64,000 bases of DNA from Sarcomyxa edulis (taxonomy: Eukaryota; Basidiomycota; Agaricomycetes; Agaricales; Mycenaceae): assembly GCA_009761415.1 (NCBI GenBank), contig QUOL01000018.1, positions 620,001 through 684,000 of the forward strand. The letters run 5' to 3'. The notes below the pieces were generated by a model that did no database searches, was not told the origin of the DNA, and worked only from the letters and a program-made list of their open reading frames with translations. The translations under genes were made by a program, and so were the position numbers. Within the stretch, counting starts at the first letter, position 1. Each line of letters starts with the position of its first letter. This document shows, one piece after another, positions 48,506 to 62,100 of this stretch.

Positions 48506-48513
48506 ATCAGGAC
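48506..48513. repeat. 8-bp target site duplication, right (ATCAGGAC)
   Basis: Exact copy of 47622-47629 immediately outside the right terminal inverted repeat. Confidence 0.9.
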
Positions 48514-48639
48514 GGAGAGGCGTTCCGCTTCGTAGTTTTATCATTCCGCGATTGACCGTGACACTGTGGCTTGCTCAACGTTCGCCACAACCAACAGACT
48601 GCCAACTCCGGCGTTCCCGTTGCCCAGCTAACGGTATCG

Positions 48640-49414
48640 ATGTCTGCTATACCCTCTCTACGCTCTTTTTCAACTTGCGAAATATCTGATGCCCTCATCA
48701 AGCTTGGTATCTCGCATGGCGGTCACATCCCAGATATACACATGCTCTCGCCTTCGTCGAACACCAGAATATGCGCGCAAGCGTATACAGTTCAAATGGT
48801 CCTGACATCTGACACGTCAGCCCCAAAACTGACCTCGCACTTTGTTGACAACGCGCCAGAAGGATGCATTATTGTCATCGACGTCCCTCCACGTTCAGTC
48901 CTATTTTCACTGTTTTTTTAATCATTCGTTAGAACGATCTCCTTGCTGACCGGTGAATTGCCTCTCGTTTACGTCTCCTTTAGAAGTCAAAAGCGCCGTC
49001 TGGGGAGGCCTGATGACCGCTGGTGCGTTAGCACGTTCGGCGGTTGGTGTCATTATATCTGGTCGTTGTCGAGACCTATCAGAACACCGAGAATTCCAAT
49101 TTCCCGTCTTTGCTCGTGGTCATTCCACCTTAGGCCAGTCTCCATTCACGCGACCGTCAGCAGTCAACATCCCTCTCTTAATTGCTCCTCAAGGCGAATC
49201 GGGTCAGGGAGAAAGCGCGTTCCCCTCGGTCAGAGTGGAGCCTGGAGATTGGATGGTCGCAGATGAAGATGGCGTGGTGTGTGTTCCCCAGGAGCTGAAG
49301 TCAAAAGTAGTCGAATTGGCTGTCAAAGGAAGGGAAGTGGATGCGAGATGCATGGAGGACATCAAGGCTGGATTCGGCGTCCAGGCTTCCTTCAAGAAAC
49401 ACAGAGGAAAGTAG
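48640..49414 (+). CDS. RraA-family protein (HMG/CHA aldolase-like)
   Basis: Two exons, 48640-48892 and 48984-49414, encode 227 residues. The fold signatures of the RraA family are present: STCEISDALIKLG at the N-terminus, SAVWGGLMTAGALARSAVG, and the active-site loop GRCRDLSE with the Arg/Asp pair that in related class II aldolases binds substrate and divalent metal. These are followed by PSVRVEPGDWMVADEDGVV, the usual GDx2(V/A)DxDG(V) strand. In bacteria the family includes 4-hydroxy-4-methyl-2-oxoglutarate aldolases and the RNase E inhibitor RraA; fungal members are uncharacterised metal-dependent lyases, so only the family is assigned. The intron donor GTTCAG is weaker than its neighbours, but the join restores the frame across PPQVKSAVWGG. 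An in-frame leader upstream of Met 48640 lacks similarity. The hAT element lies in its promoter region. Confidence 0.85.
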
Positions 49415-50765
49415 ATATCGATTTCGTGGATAATAAGTACTCGAAAACTGTAAAGAATCCAAGTTCTACCAAATCCTTTCTCCATCTTGTTCGTCCTTTT
49501 GAAAGCAAGGTCTCTAGGGTCGCAAAAGGTACCTTTGCCAGCGACTACTCGTTGAATATGTGAGACTTATTCCTATCTAGTCTCAAATAGAGCTGAATGG
49601 TCGTTACACATTGCAGGTTTTGGAACTACTTGAAAGCAGGCACGGATTCGTCAGGCGTAATGCGACGTCGAACGCTCCTTCTCGACACCCCTACAGGTCC
49701 CGACTAGACATGAGGCCAGGCATCCCGGTAGGAAACCCTACAGGCGGCATGCATGGGCCATGTCATATCTGTTTCTGGCGGTAGGTGCAGAGAAGAGATG
49801 CGGGTAAGGATGGTGACACTAAAAACTACAGAATCCACGGTGAGTAGATGGGCCTCGAAACTTACGCTCAGGTTGCTCAGCGCTCAGGCTTTATACAAAA
49901 CTTGCGGTGTTTCTCGACAACCCGTTCCGGCAGTGTCGGCCTTCCATCAAACACCTCCGAGGTGCTTATCGTGTCATGTTTTGCTGTAAATTTTCAGCTG
50001 ACACCTTTACTCCCTCCATGGCCTCCCAAACTCTCAGCCGAAATCGAAGCCTCTGCCTCCGTGAGTCTTAAACATCGGTTTTGGATGGAATGCAATGTCT
50101 ATTGTGACCGATCACCGTCTCCAGATGTATACGTGCTTGCCATGACGAGACGGCACTTTGATCCGACTTGTCTTATCCTCTCTCAGATAGACATTGCTTA
50201 GGCTATAGGTCAGTGGGCCTGGGAGTTTATGTGGGCACGAGTTTATTTTTATTTTTGGTCGAGGGAAAACACGGTGGCGTTGACAGCACGAGGACAAAAT
50301 CTTCGTGATTTGAACGCTACACACTGACTACTTGTTTCACTGATGCACGAAAACCTCCTGAACTGTCACCCAGATTCACTCTTGGGTCACTACTCTTTCA
50401 TTGCCATTTTATCTCTCTGTAAGATGGAGGTTGACATGACCGAAAAAGGAATATGTATCTATATTACATTTTGCCAGAAACGTTCCCACGCCATCGATCC
50501 CCGAGACGCCCGAGACAAACGCTGGAGACAAACGCTGAGACAAACATTGCAAACGCGCAAGCTGATTGGCTGGCGAGCTCCTCAGCGTCCTTTCCTCACT
50601 CGACAACTGTCAAACCTCATTCTTTTATATGTTCTCTCTCTCTCTATATTCAATATATAGATCAATATATATATGCATTCTTTAATCACATAACTGGAAC
50701 CCCCACATACTCACGAAATCCACGAAGTTCACACACAAAAGTATCATACCAAAACTTTTTCAAAC
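49415..50765. other. Intergenic before the Helitron block
   Basis: About 1.35 kb with no supported gene. The AT-rich run TATATATATATGC near 50660-50680 follows a TCTCTCTCTC tract. The left end of the first Helitron probably lies somewhere in this interval, but I could not identify a terminus. Confidence 0.4.
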
Positions 50766-53700
50766 ATGTGAGCGGAAGCAGTTCTGCGCAATACTAACCA
50801 CTCATTCCACTCGAAGGTCCCGAAGATTAAATTCCAGCAACAAAAAAGTACTCTCAGAGCTTCTCAACACACCCGAACGCTACCAACAACATCGGCGCGA
50901 AGCACATCGTCAGGCTCTACAAGCCCAGCTCGAGCTTGATGGAAGTCCACGTCGTCGACGCGTTCAAGATCGCGAGAACGCGCCGTTGTCCCTTCCTTGG
51001 CCATGCCAAACTTCTGGCAACGACTCGGATACCGATGACACTGTATTCGGTCTCAAAACAACGGAGGCAGAGAAAGACCGTATTGCCACTCGAGCTCGAG
51101 TCCGCCAGAGATGCTGCGCTATGGTCGGCAGCCCGAGACGACGTCGAACGTGCAAATCCCATTCTCCAGAAGAACGTGGTTCACCACTACGTGCACAAAG
51201 GTCGTTGGTACGTAGATGGTTCTTGTGAATCCAAGGAAAGACTGATAGCAATAAATGAGCAGCGGGATCTCGGAAGAACACAGGACATTCAGCAACCACC
51301 CCGTTCACGTCGTAAGACATCCTTCCTCCACATTTCGATCTAAATTAAACAAGCCCATCTTCATTAGACAACTCCACCCCTTCTCCTCCGAGTCGAAAGT
51401 TGCGATCAAGGTATGTATATCAGTGTCCTACTCTTTGGTATAGAATACACTAACAAGCTTGACATTATCAGGACTATCCTTCTTCCTTCTGCGGCCCAAC
51501 ACATTGATGCAAAAAACCACACTTCTGATGCTGACGACAAACCAACTCTCGACAATCTTGCCACCATGCTCTCCCCTCCCCGTTCAAGACCTCTTGACCC
51601 AACAATGCCGTCAAATACCATCAATATACGTTCTGTTGCCCAACGAGCCAGACGTGCACGAGAGGCAGCAGAGAAATCGGGTTCAGTCCGCGCCCTCGCG
51701 TCATCACCTTCCAAAAACTCTGTAAACTCCCGTTCCGTCGCTCAAAAAGCTCGACGTGCACGAGAGGCTGCGCAAAAGGCGCGTGACGCCAATTTAGATC
51801 TTAACATCGCACAGATCAAAACCAAGAACTCAAATTTGGCCACTACCAACAAACGAGCGCTTGCCCAGCAGCTTCGACGTGCAAGAGAAGCTGCTCAGAA
51901 AGCTTCCCTCGCCTTTCCTTCACCTCCTACAACCAATCCTGATGAAGCGTCGCACCCGGATGAAAGTGTACGACAACACGCTCAAGAAACTCGAGATACA
52001 ACTCATATCATTCATACACATCCGACGCGTAGACCTACAGATCGAAACACGGAATCTTCCACTCAGATGCCTGCAAATCGCAGTCCTGACACCGAAATCG
52101 ACCAGAGAATGGGGGCCCGACGCAACAACCTCAATCCCCATCCGCAACAAAGGCAAAGTACTCAAGACGCAACTTCGATTCATTCACAACACCAAGAAGG
52201 TATTTATTCTTCGTTCTGACAAGTATAATGACCTAAAGCCAAGGCTCGATAGACCGAACCAGGAACAACAATGTTACATCCGGAGTCAGAGTCAATCAAA
52301 ACCGCGGGACAGGTATATCATCTCTTTGGTACATTGTACATGCAAGACACTGAATGACAACATTACAGACCCAACCAATACGAGACGACAGAGAACGACT
52401 CGACGGCAGGATTTCCTTGCTGCTCGAAAGCCGTATCACGAACCACCTGCACGTCATGACCTGGGATACATGAATGTTGCCTGCCCTTTCTGTGGAGCAC
52501 TTCATTGGATGAACGAGAAAGTTGTCGAATCTTTGGCGGCTACTCCCGAATTCAGTGGGTGTTGTGACCGTGGTCAGGTGCGATTACCGCCTATCCAACC
52601 TCCGCCTGTGGCAATGAAGGCTCTGTTCACATCAAACGATTCTCAAGCCAACGAATTCCGAACAAGAATCCGGCAATACAATTCCGCCCTTGCTTTCACC
52701 TCACTAGGTGTTGAACTTGACAAATCTGTCAATGCTGACGGCCGGGGTTGGGTCTTCAAGATTCACGGACAGCTATGTCACAGGTCGGGTGCCTTGGTCG
52801 CGGATCCAGGAAAAGCACCATGCTATGCCCAACTCTACGTATACGATCCAGCTGCTGCTCTTCAGGAGAGAATGAACCGTAACGACGGCCTTCGCGAGGA
52901 CACCATGTTGTTGTTACAAAACACGCTGTCAACATGTCATCAGTACGCGCCTATCTACAAACACGCCTTCGAGGTTTTGTCGGATTATGGGGACGTTGAA
53001 GATGTCTCGGTCCGCCTTCGCGTCATGCCAGGCCAAGACCAACGACGCTACAATCTTCCTACCGCCGAGGAAGTTGCCTTCATCCTTCCTGGTAATAATA
53101 CCGAAGCGGACAGCCGCGATATCATTCTGCGAAAGCGAATGCCCACCGATATTGCTCTATACCGCATCAGTGATGGCCACCCCGCTTATGCACCACTCCA
53201 CTATGTTCTACTCTTTCCCTATGGTGACCACGGGTGGCATCAGGAACTGTATATGTACCAACCTGACGCTCGGACGCCAAAACGTCTTTCCCAAACGCGT
53301 TACGTCGCTCATCGACTTCATCAACGCCACAATGAATTTTCGACTATTCTACGAGGTGGACGTCTTTTCCAACAGTATGTCATTGACATGTGGGCCTCCG
53401 CAGAGCAAAACCGTCTCAACTATCTTCGTATGAACCAACGGAAACTTCGAGCCTCAGTTTACAGCGGTTTAGAAGATGCGATCAACGCGACAGATGGTAA
53501 CGTCGATCTCGGACAGCTTGGACAACGATATATCTTGCCATCATCCTATACAGGCAGTCCTAGACATATGCAGCAGCGCTATCAAGATGCAATGGCTATC
53601 GCACGCTTCTTTGGCAAAGTCGATCTCTTCATCACCGTTACGGCAAATCCCAAATGGCCTGAAATCACCCGTGAACTCCTTCCTGGACAAACTGCATTCG

Positions 53701-56164
53701 ACCGCCCAGACTTGGTCGCACGCGTCTTCCACATGAAAAAGCAGGCTATCTTGAAGGAAATTTACGAGAATGGCATTTTCGGAATGGCGGTAGCGTATGT
53801 GTGGGTCGATGAATTCCAAAAACGCGGTATCCCTCACATGCACCTATTGGTCGTCTTGGCTGAGCCTCACAAGCTTCTGTCGGTTACAGATGTCGATTCT
53901 GTGATACGGGCAACATGGCCTGACCCCGAGACCGAACCTCTTCTTTTTGAGACCGTCAAAAAATGCATGATACACGGGCCCTGTGGTACACTGAACCCAC
54001 ACTCTGTTTGTATGGAGAATGGCAAATGTACGAAATTCTATCCAAAGGCTTTTCAACCTCATACGACTATCGATCACGACGGATACCCTTTATACGCTAG
54101 ACCAGATGATGGACGCTCTTACAAGATAGGCGACCACTTCATCGATAACCGGTTCATCATACCGCACAACCCTTATCTGTCTGCCAAATATGACTGTCAT
54201 ATCAATGTCGAGTGCGCCGCAACTGTACGGTCTATCAAATATATTTTTAAATACATGCATAAAGGTAAGCCTCCTTCGATTCTTTCTTCCGATACTCCTA
54301 CATCCTTATACACTTATACTTCACAGGCGGTGATCGCGCAACTCTTCAGATTGAACGGGACGAAATCAAGTCATTCATTGACGGTCGTTACATCGCAGCT
54401 CCTGAAGCTGTATGTCGGATCCTCCACTACGACACCCACGAGCAGATTCCAAATGTTGTTCGCCTTCAAGTTCACCTACCAGGACATCATTTGGTCACCT
54501 ATGATCCAAACGAGGATCCTCAAGACATTCTCGCCCGTGCAGGCACTGAACGAACAAAGCTCACTCAATTCTTTGTCGCCAACACAGGATGTGACAGGGA
54601 AACTGCACGACAGCTTACATATCAAGAATTTCCTCAGAAATTCGTCTGGAAAGGAGCGAACGGATCAGAACGTTGGGCGCTTCGCAGAAGGGGCTTCGCC
54701 TTGGGCCGCATGGTCTTTATTCCACCTACCGCAGGTGAACAATTCTATCTTCGGACACTTCTTGCCGTTGTAAAGGGTCCGAAATCGTTCGAAGACTTGC
54801 GAACCTTTGAGGGTGTTGTACATCCCACATTTCACGCTGCCTGTCTTGCTCGCGGCCTTCTCGAAGATGATGGTGAATGGCGAATGTGCTTACAAGAAGC
54901 TTCCGTCATGCAAACTGGAACTCAGCTCCGACATCTTTTTGCCATCATTCTCTTATTCAGCACTCCCCGAGACTCTTTACAACTGTGGAACGAATTCCGA
55001 GAACATATCTGCGATGATCTACCACGTCGACTTCTACGTATGGGAAGGGAGGATGCTACGGAAGAAGACATCTACGATTACGGCCTGTTCCTATTGAACA
55101 ACATCCTCAAAGAGTCCGGACATGCTCTATCGGATTTCTCATTGCCCTTACCTCTTCAGGATTGGAATCTACAAGGCGACAACCCCCTCATCGCAGAGCA
55201 GCTCAACTATACTCGAGAAGATGAACGTGTTGCCGCAAACGCTCGAATCTCAAGTTTCAACGCTGATCAACTCAAAGCATATGAGTCAATCATGAATTCC
55301 GTCCGCGAGGGTCTTGGAAAAACCTTCTTTTTGAACGGCTCAGGAGGAACTGGAAAAACCTTTGTATACAATACCGTGGCGTATACAGTGCGCGGGGACG
55401 GTCAGATCATAATCTGTGTTGCGTCATCCGGGATATCGGCCCTCATCTTGCGCGGGGGAAGAACAGCGCACTCGATGTTCAAAATTCCCATCGAAGTGAA
55501 TGAGAATTCAGTCTGTTCGATCCCAAAAGAGGGGTACCTGGCTGGCTTGCTACGTGTCACGAAGATAATTATCTGGGACGAGGCTCTCATGCATCATCGA
55601 CATACGCACGAGGCTCTCGAAAGAACCTTACGGGACATCCGAGATGACAACCGTCCATTTGGTGGAGTCACTGTGGTTTTTGGTGGAGATTTCCAGCAAA
55701 TTCTTCCCGTCGTACCCAAAGGATCGCGTGAGGATATCATCGATGCGACCCTTCTGCGATCCCGCATCTGGAACCATATTGAAGTTCTGAATCTTCGACT
55801 GAATATGCGTCTAGAACCCGGAACGGACGAAGAAGCCTTTGCAAGTTGGTTGATCGATATTGGTCATGGTCGAGGAGCAGACGAAGATGGAATAGTAGCC
55901 TTGCCTGATCACATGCGCTGCGAAAATACATCGGCTCTCATCGACACCATTTACCCCAACCTGACTGGTCTTACGCCTCCACCCGAGTATTTCCTGGAAC
56001 GTACAATCTTGGCTCCACGCAACGAGAATGTGGACGGTCTGAACCAAGATATCCTAGGCCGCATGTCTGGAGATGCACACCAGCTTCTGAGTGCCGACAC
56101 CATTGTCGCCGAGCGTGGAGTGGACAATCCAACAGGCACGAACGAAGTCCCGATTGAATACTTG
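50766..56164 (+). CDS. Helitron 1 Rep-helicase protein, 3' end cut off
   Basis: Encodes a fungal Helitron transposase (rolling-circle Rep plus PIF1-type helicase). Well-supported exons are 51472-52199, 52244-52312, 52369-54264 and 54327 to about 56164. Upstream exons at about 50817-51310 and 51364-51411 are tentative; they include a start codon that would be split by an intron (AT at 50766-50767, G at 50817). The N-terminal part has three repeats of the type RSVAQRARRAREAAEKS. Then come the zinc-finger-like CPFCGALHW, the Helitron N domain, the HUH motif GIPHMHLLVVL, the tyrosine motif IKYIFKYMHKG, and a PIF1 helicase with Walker A GSGGTGKTF, Walker B IIIWDEALM, GGDFQQILPVV and LNLRLNMRLEPG. 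Homology stops at EVPIEYL; the following residues are not helicase and lie in the second element. The C-terminal helicase motifs are missing, so the protein is truncated by insertion. Confidence 0.82.
50766..56164 (+). mobile_element. Helitron 1, 5' portion (interrupted)
   Basis: Defined by the Rep-helicase gene. The 5' terminus (expected TC) was not located, and the 3' portion would lie beyond the nested element, outside this window. Reading frames are otherwise intact, so the interruption is the only clear lesion. Confidence 0.7.
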
Positions 56165-56188
56165 CCGGTGAGGCCGGTAAACGGCAAT
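56163..56188. repeat. GC-rich palindrome at the Helitron junction
   Basis: TTGCCG and CGGCAA form a 6-bp inverted repeat around a CCGG-containing loop. It is probably the subterminal hairpin of the minus-strand Helitron. Confidence 0.5.
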
Positions 56189-59100
56189 ACGAGTCCAGGT
56201 TTTTTTACGTACAATTTAAATACATATTGAGAATTATTATTCTATCTACCAACATATACTATCTACGGGCATATATTGCAAGTTTGATTGTCTTCCCTTT
56301 ACAAGAATGCAAGTCAATTTCAGTGTCTCTGAGGGATCCTTCTCTTGTGCTTTGAGACCCAGTAGTCTGTCCATCATGAAACCATACAGTTCCATCTTCT
56401 GACACAATGCGGGAGGTAAAATGGTAATCCCCATAATAAATCACCCCTCTCAATCGGTAATTTACCTTTCCATCTGGTGTCGGTAATGCAAAAGAGTATG
56501 TGAGTACTGCTTCAGTAGATATGAAATGAAAGGTCATGGTATGTGGAATCCGTACAAGTTCAGTGCCTTTGAACAACTTATGTTCTCTGGAGGATTCAAA
56601 ACAGTCTGGGCAGTTTTGGTTCAATGTACGGCCTATTTTCCTTTTCATAAAATCAGCTACAGTTGGTGACAATGTTCCCGGAATAACCTGCGGTAAGCTC
56701 ATTACATCATGTATAGAAGCTATTGATGAATTGGGAACAACATATCCACAAGATAAACAGTGCGTCTTTGTTATACCAGCTGATTCCCGGTTGTTGATAT
56801 ACTCTGCAATATCACCTACTGCTGTACCAGTCGTACCATAAGGAAACATGTTTGAATCAGCATCGTGGAGCTGATGTCTTAGCTGATCACGTATAGCTTC
56901 CTTTGTAGCTGTATTCTTTGCCACCAATTTCAACCCTTTAGACAGTAATTTTAGAGATGCACTTGTGGTTGCCCATCTCCTTGACCATTTCTGAGGATTT
57001 TGCAACCAAATATCGCACATGATTGTCAATATTGAATCATATGCACAACTCCAATTTTGACTATCCCATATCAGACCTTTGGGGCAGATATCTTCTGGCA
57101 TTTCCATATGTTGTCTGACTTCTCTACTATCTTGTGTTGAACTGTCGTTTGTAGCACGCTTACGTTTCAGACTAGTAGGCTGTGTTGTTTCATTTTGATT
57201 GATCTGATTGACTATAACTCCAGTCTTACGGCGGTTTAGTATCTCCCAAGGACTATCTGTTGCCACAGCAAGAAGATCCATTGGATCATGTGATGTCCAT
57301 TTCAATGCAGAGTGAACGGATTCTGGGACATACTGTGGTCCTTTCCAATTCTGATAGGATCGAATAAGAGGGTTTCTCAACTCACCTATCACATGAGCTG
57401 GCAATGTTCCTTCATATCTGAGTTTTGTGATTTCATCTAAGATTTCATGTTCTCTGAACTCTTGTCTAAGATAACCACTAGCACCATTTGTTATCTTGGT
57501 TGAGTCAAATCCTTGTAGTATAATAGTGCCTTCTGCTGTTGAGCTTCGAGATAAGCATGTGTAATAAGAACAGTGATCTCTGCACTTATTCAACTCAACA
57601 ACATTAATTGGTCTGGTTTTTCCTTGTGCAGCATAATCAGTCATTGAAAAATTAGGAAGAACTTGAACTTGAAGGCGATCAACTGTAACAGTAGATCCAC
57701 ATGGCAATTCACAGGTAATTACTTGGGATGTCCTTGGAATAGGTACAACATTAGTTGGTAGACCAGGTAAGTTTATCTCCTTTGGTGGATTGAGTAATTT
57801 AATAAACAGTGTATCTAATGCCAACTCTCCAGTAGGACATTTTGCTGTTTGCCATCCAAATACGACACCTTCCTGACCCTTGGTGATACAGAGCTCAGTT
57901 GCAAAATTGTGTCTAATCATGACAGGCATCCCAATACACAAGGACAATTTTCCCGGAATGTGTTGACTTGATGCATGCCCAGATGTCCATAATGCAGACT
58001 GAAGATTGGGATTTATATTGCGGGCAGCCTTGAGTTTATTTCGCGAGGTTTTTCCTCTGTCAATCTTTGATATCTTGATATTCAATGCATCTGTTGAGAA
58101 GAAATCTGTAAGAGCTTGTGCCGTGTCTGTTGAAAATCTATGAACACCCAGTTCATTCAGCCTATCCTTTTGTACGTTCCATCCTGTAATTACAGATATG
58201 TTCCGGAACTTTTTCTGAGATACGTGTTTATGTCCTGGTTCATTGCTTGATATTAGTGTACGAAGAAATGCAATATCTCCTGGTGTACACGCTGCATATC
58301 TCATATTGACTAGAGCTGTTCGTAAATTACTATCTTCTACCGTTTGAGACTTTTGTCTCATGTTCTGTCTCAAAATCACTACGGTAGTAACTTGATGCCA
58401 AAGCACCTTGCCTATTACAGCTTCCTGTGAAGCCACAGACATGTTAGAAGTGCGCTGAGTCCCTACAAAACCACTGTATAAGGATCCACCACTGCCAACA
58501 GGAGGCAATTGAGCAAAATCTCCAGCAAAAATAAAATTCAAACCACCAAAGGGAATGCCATGTACATTTAGTGCTAGTGCAAGTTGCACGCTTATCATGT
58601 ACAATTCCCGACACGAAACCATAGACACTTCATCTAGAAAAATGTACTCCACACCTTGCAACCTTTCCCGAACTTGGGCTATTGATGATGAAACATTTTT
58701 GACACCTTCCGCGCCTGCACCTGTCCGAACTCCAAATACAGAATGATAAGTAGAGCCGTTCAATAACGCAGCGGCAGTACCTGTTGGAGCAACCACCAGA
58801 AATCGATGAGATTCTTTCCGCTTATTGAAAAATTGGATGAGAGACAATATAACTCGGGATTTGCCAGTTCCACCCATTCCACCCAAGTACATCTTAAGCT
58901 GTTTTACGTTGGGAGACGATGCGTGATTAGCTACAATACGGAAAGCTCGTTCTTGCTCCTCGTTCAGATCAAATTCCTTGGCAGTATGGTCAATCAATTC
59001 TTGTGTTTCTTTTTGCTGAGCCTTGAAGTTTTTATTGAAGTAGTCTGCTTCCAAGATTCTCACATCATCTGGTTTACTTGTCTTGACTTCATGTAAGGAT

Positions 59101-62100
59101 TGAGTATCATTTTCTAAAATGTCTGGTAAGTTCTTCAAGCGAGCTTTCAACAAGTTTTGTCGTTCTTCCTGTACAACAGACTTCCATTTACTAGCTGTCA
59201 GATATTTCTCTGGTTGATAGATGTTCGTATCCACCATATCAACTCCATCTGGACTAGGGTTCAACCATCCAGCTCCTTTTGCTATCTGTTCTATCAATTT
59301 CATGTCTCTAAGTTGTCTGGAGAATTTGGGGCCAGGAAATAGCAGTTCTTCCATTGAAGTCTCTCCACCATCTCCGTCTGCTAGAAATTCATCCATTCCA
59401 AAATGGGTACCATTCATGTCGTTCAATGCATCATCACTGTACCCAAAAATATGATCTCTATGACCCGGGAAAGAGTCTTGTCCTCCTTTGTTTTTCATTT
59501 TCATTTTTGCGTGATAGTCATCTCTTGCATCATTACATTCGTACCGAATATTAAAGTTTGCAATTAACTCAGTCTGGCGCTTTGTAAACTTATATGTTGT
59601 GAATGTATGATCCCATGACTGCACTTCTCCTTTTAGTGTAGATCCATTTCTCCAAGGTTTGAACAATGTAAGCATGGTACAGCAATAGTATTCTCTATCA
59701 CCTTGATCACATCTTGGTAACGATCCACCAACAAAATTAGGCACCGTGTCAAGTCTGTTTCTACGGCACACAACAGAGTGTGTGAAGTATTGTGGATGAT
59801 TCACTTCAAAAGCATATCTTTTACACCTTGGTGAAGCAGAAGAAGATTTCTGATCATCATACCAATTGTCCTCTTCAAGGTCAAGATATTGATCTGCAGC
59901 ATCCTCCGTAGATTCGTAATATTCTTCATATTCATCCTCGGTGTCACCGTCTGATTGATCTACGTCATCCTCTTCTGAAATCATCTCATCTGGAATGTTC
60001 AAACTAGTCCGAAATTCTTCCATCTCCACTCGGGATCTCTTTTTCTTGTCAGAAGTCTGGATCCACTCATACAATGACATGTTTTCATATCGGTCAGGCC
60101 TGTATATATAATCATCTACTACTGAAGAACCAATATATGTATCTCCTTCTTTCTTAATGATAACCTTATCAAGCACATGCTCTGACAGATCTACATTATT
60201 TGATAATTCATTGCTCTCTGGTTTCCAAGCATCCATCACTCGAGATACATATGATTTCCACCAAAAAACTACAAACGTATGGCCAGTATAGTGATCAGGG
60301 TTTCCTAACAGATACATTGAAGCCATCGGACTTCCTATCTCAAGTTTTGAAGTCAATGAATTGACAATTTGTAACATTAGACGACGCGCAACTTCTTTTC
60401 GTGCAGATGTTCCAGACATCACATCAGAGTTTTTCTCAAATATATGTTTGACAGCAGCAAAGATTTGGTAGGTCTTTAAGCTTTGTTTTGTAACGTAGTC
60501 CGATATATATGCAACAATCGCCTTGATCGCTGTTCCAGAAAGCAAACTAGTGACGTCAGAGTTACATCTCAGAAGAAAAGTAACACCTGGTGTCAGAGTG
60601 TTAACCATTGGCTCTAACTTCTTGATATGCAAGTAACCGTCTTTAGGATCAACCGAAGAGACTTCTACCACCTCTCGTGGAAACCTTGCAGAACAACTAC
60701 CGTCTGCTTTTGTACATCCCTTGACTTCGAATTTTGCAGCTTTTTTCTTGGGCTTTTTTGACCCTCCATCAAGCTCTGCTATATTTGGTGCATCAGCTGT
60801 TTCTGATGCATCACGACATGTATGTACATTGGATCTGAATATCAAATCGTCCACAGTCTCTTTAAACTTGCTCCACCACGACTTTACATTGGAGCACTTT
60901 GTACATTTTATACAAGCATCTCTTTGGCATCTTGCTGGTGGTGCTTCTGGTAATGTCTGGGTGGGGTTTTGATAATTTGAGTGAGGAGGAGCTATGGTTG
61001 GCTCTATGATTCTATGAATACCTTTTGTGGAAGGAGGAACATATGGGACTTTGGACTTTATGTCTGCCATCTTTCCCGTTAGGAATTCTCCAACATGCAC
61101 ACTCTCAAGATAGGCAATCAATTCTTTTTGAAATGGGGAATCTCTGTCCATGAGTCTTTTTCTGATTTCTTGTGGTGAAAGAGCACCCTTGATCCATAAT
61201 AGTAGATGCAGATGTAATGTAAGACGCCCTTGTTGCTCTACAGTTCCATAATAACCTGACGTTTTGCCGTATATTCCAGGATGACTTTCATCAACACCAA
61301 GTATATGTTTGATGAACATCTTGACCATGAAATCGAAGAAGCGAGCTGCAGCAACAGGATTCCTGGCTACAAGAAGATTTCGTTCATCCGCTAATCTAAT
61401 TGCGGGTTTGAACACTTCCTCTGAATCAGCAAAGTATAAGCATATCGGATGTGAGTTGTCTGCGGGCGAAAATGTGATAAACCAGGAAGGTGCACCCAAA
61501 AAAGATATGAGAGACCATATTTCGTTACGCATGTATTTCTTAGAAGTCAATGAACCTTTGACATGACCACCGACGTGATCCAAATCTTCTAACAGGTCAA
61601 AACAAGCTTGCTCTTCCGAATTTACCGGCTTAACCCTCTCACCACTAATCATACGTGTAGCCAGATCTGTTAGTACATCAGGCGCAATATTGAGCAATCT
61701 ATTGGAGATGTGAGCAAATTTCTGGCGCTTTGCTAGTATAACACTACCCGTCACACCGCCTTTGATCTGTTCATGGTTGAATGCTATCATGGGAAAATAT
61801 AGGTCCATTTGAAACCGTTTATCATGATGCATTAGATAATGTTTCTTTTGAGCAGACTCTCCCATTTTCTTCTGGATTAAAGAATTGCCTATACCTCCAT
61901 GACCAAAAGGAAACAGCCAAGGAAACATCTGAGGATATGCTTGTGGATTATCGTACATTGATTGTGGTGTTTCTGCATGCCCAATGCCCAAAGTGTGACC
62001 ATCTTTGGCAAGATGCTCAAGTGCTCTGATTTTGATTGCACTCATTGAAAGATTCTCATACTCATCACCGGTAAGACCATGCACCGCAAATGTACACGGA

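Noticed and set aside
50936..51343. Calling one continuous N-terminal frame for Helitron 1 over 50817-51310
   Set aside because: The protein-like reading changes frame around 51080-51110 and I cannot decide between an intron and a frameshift, so this part is only described as tentative.
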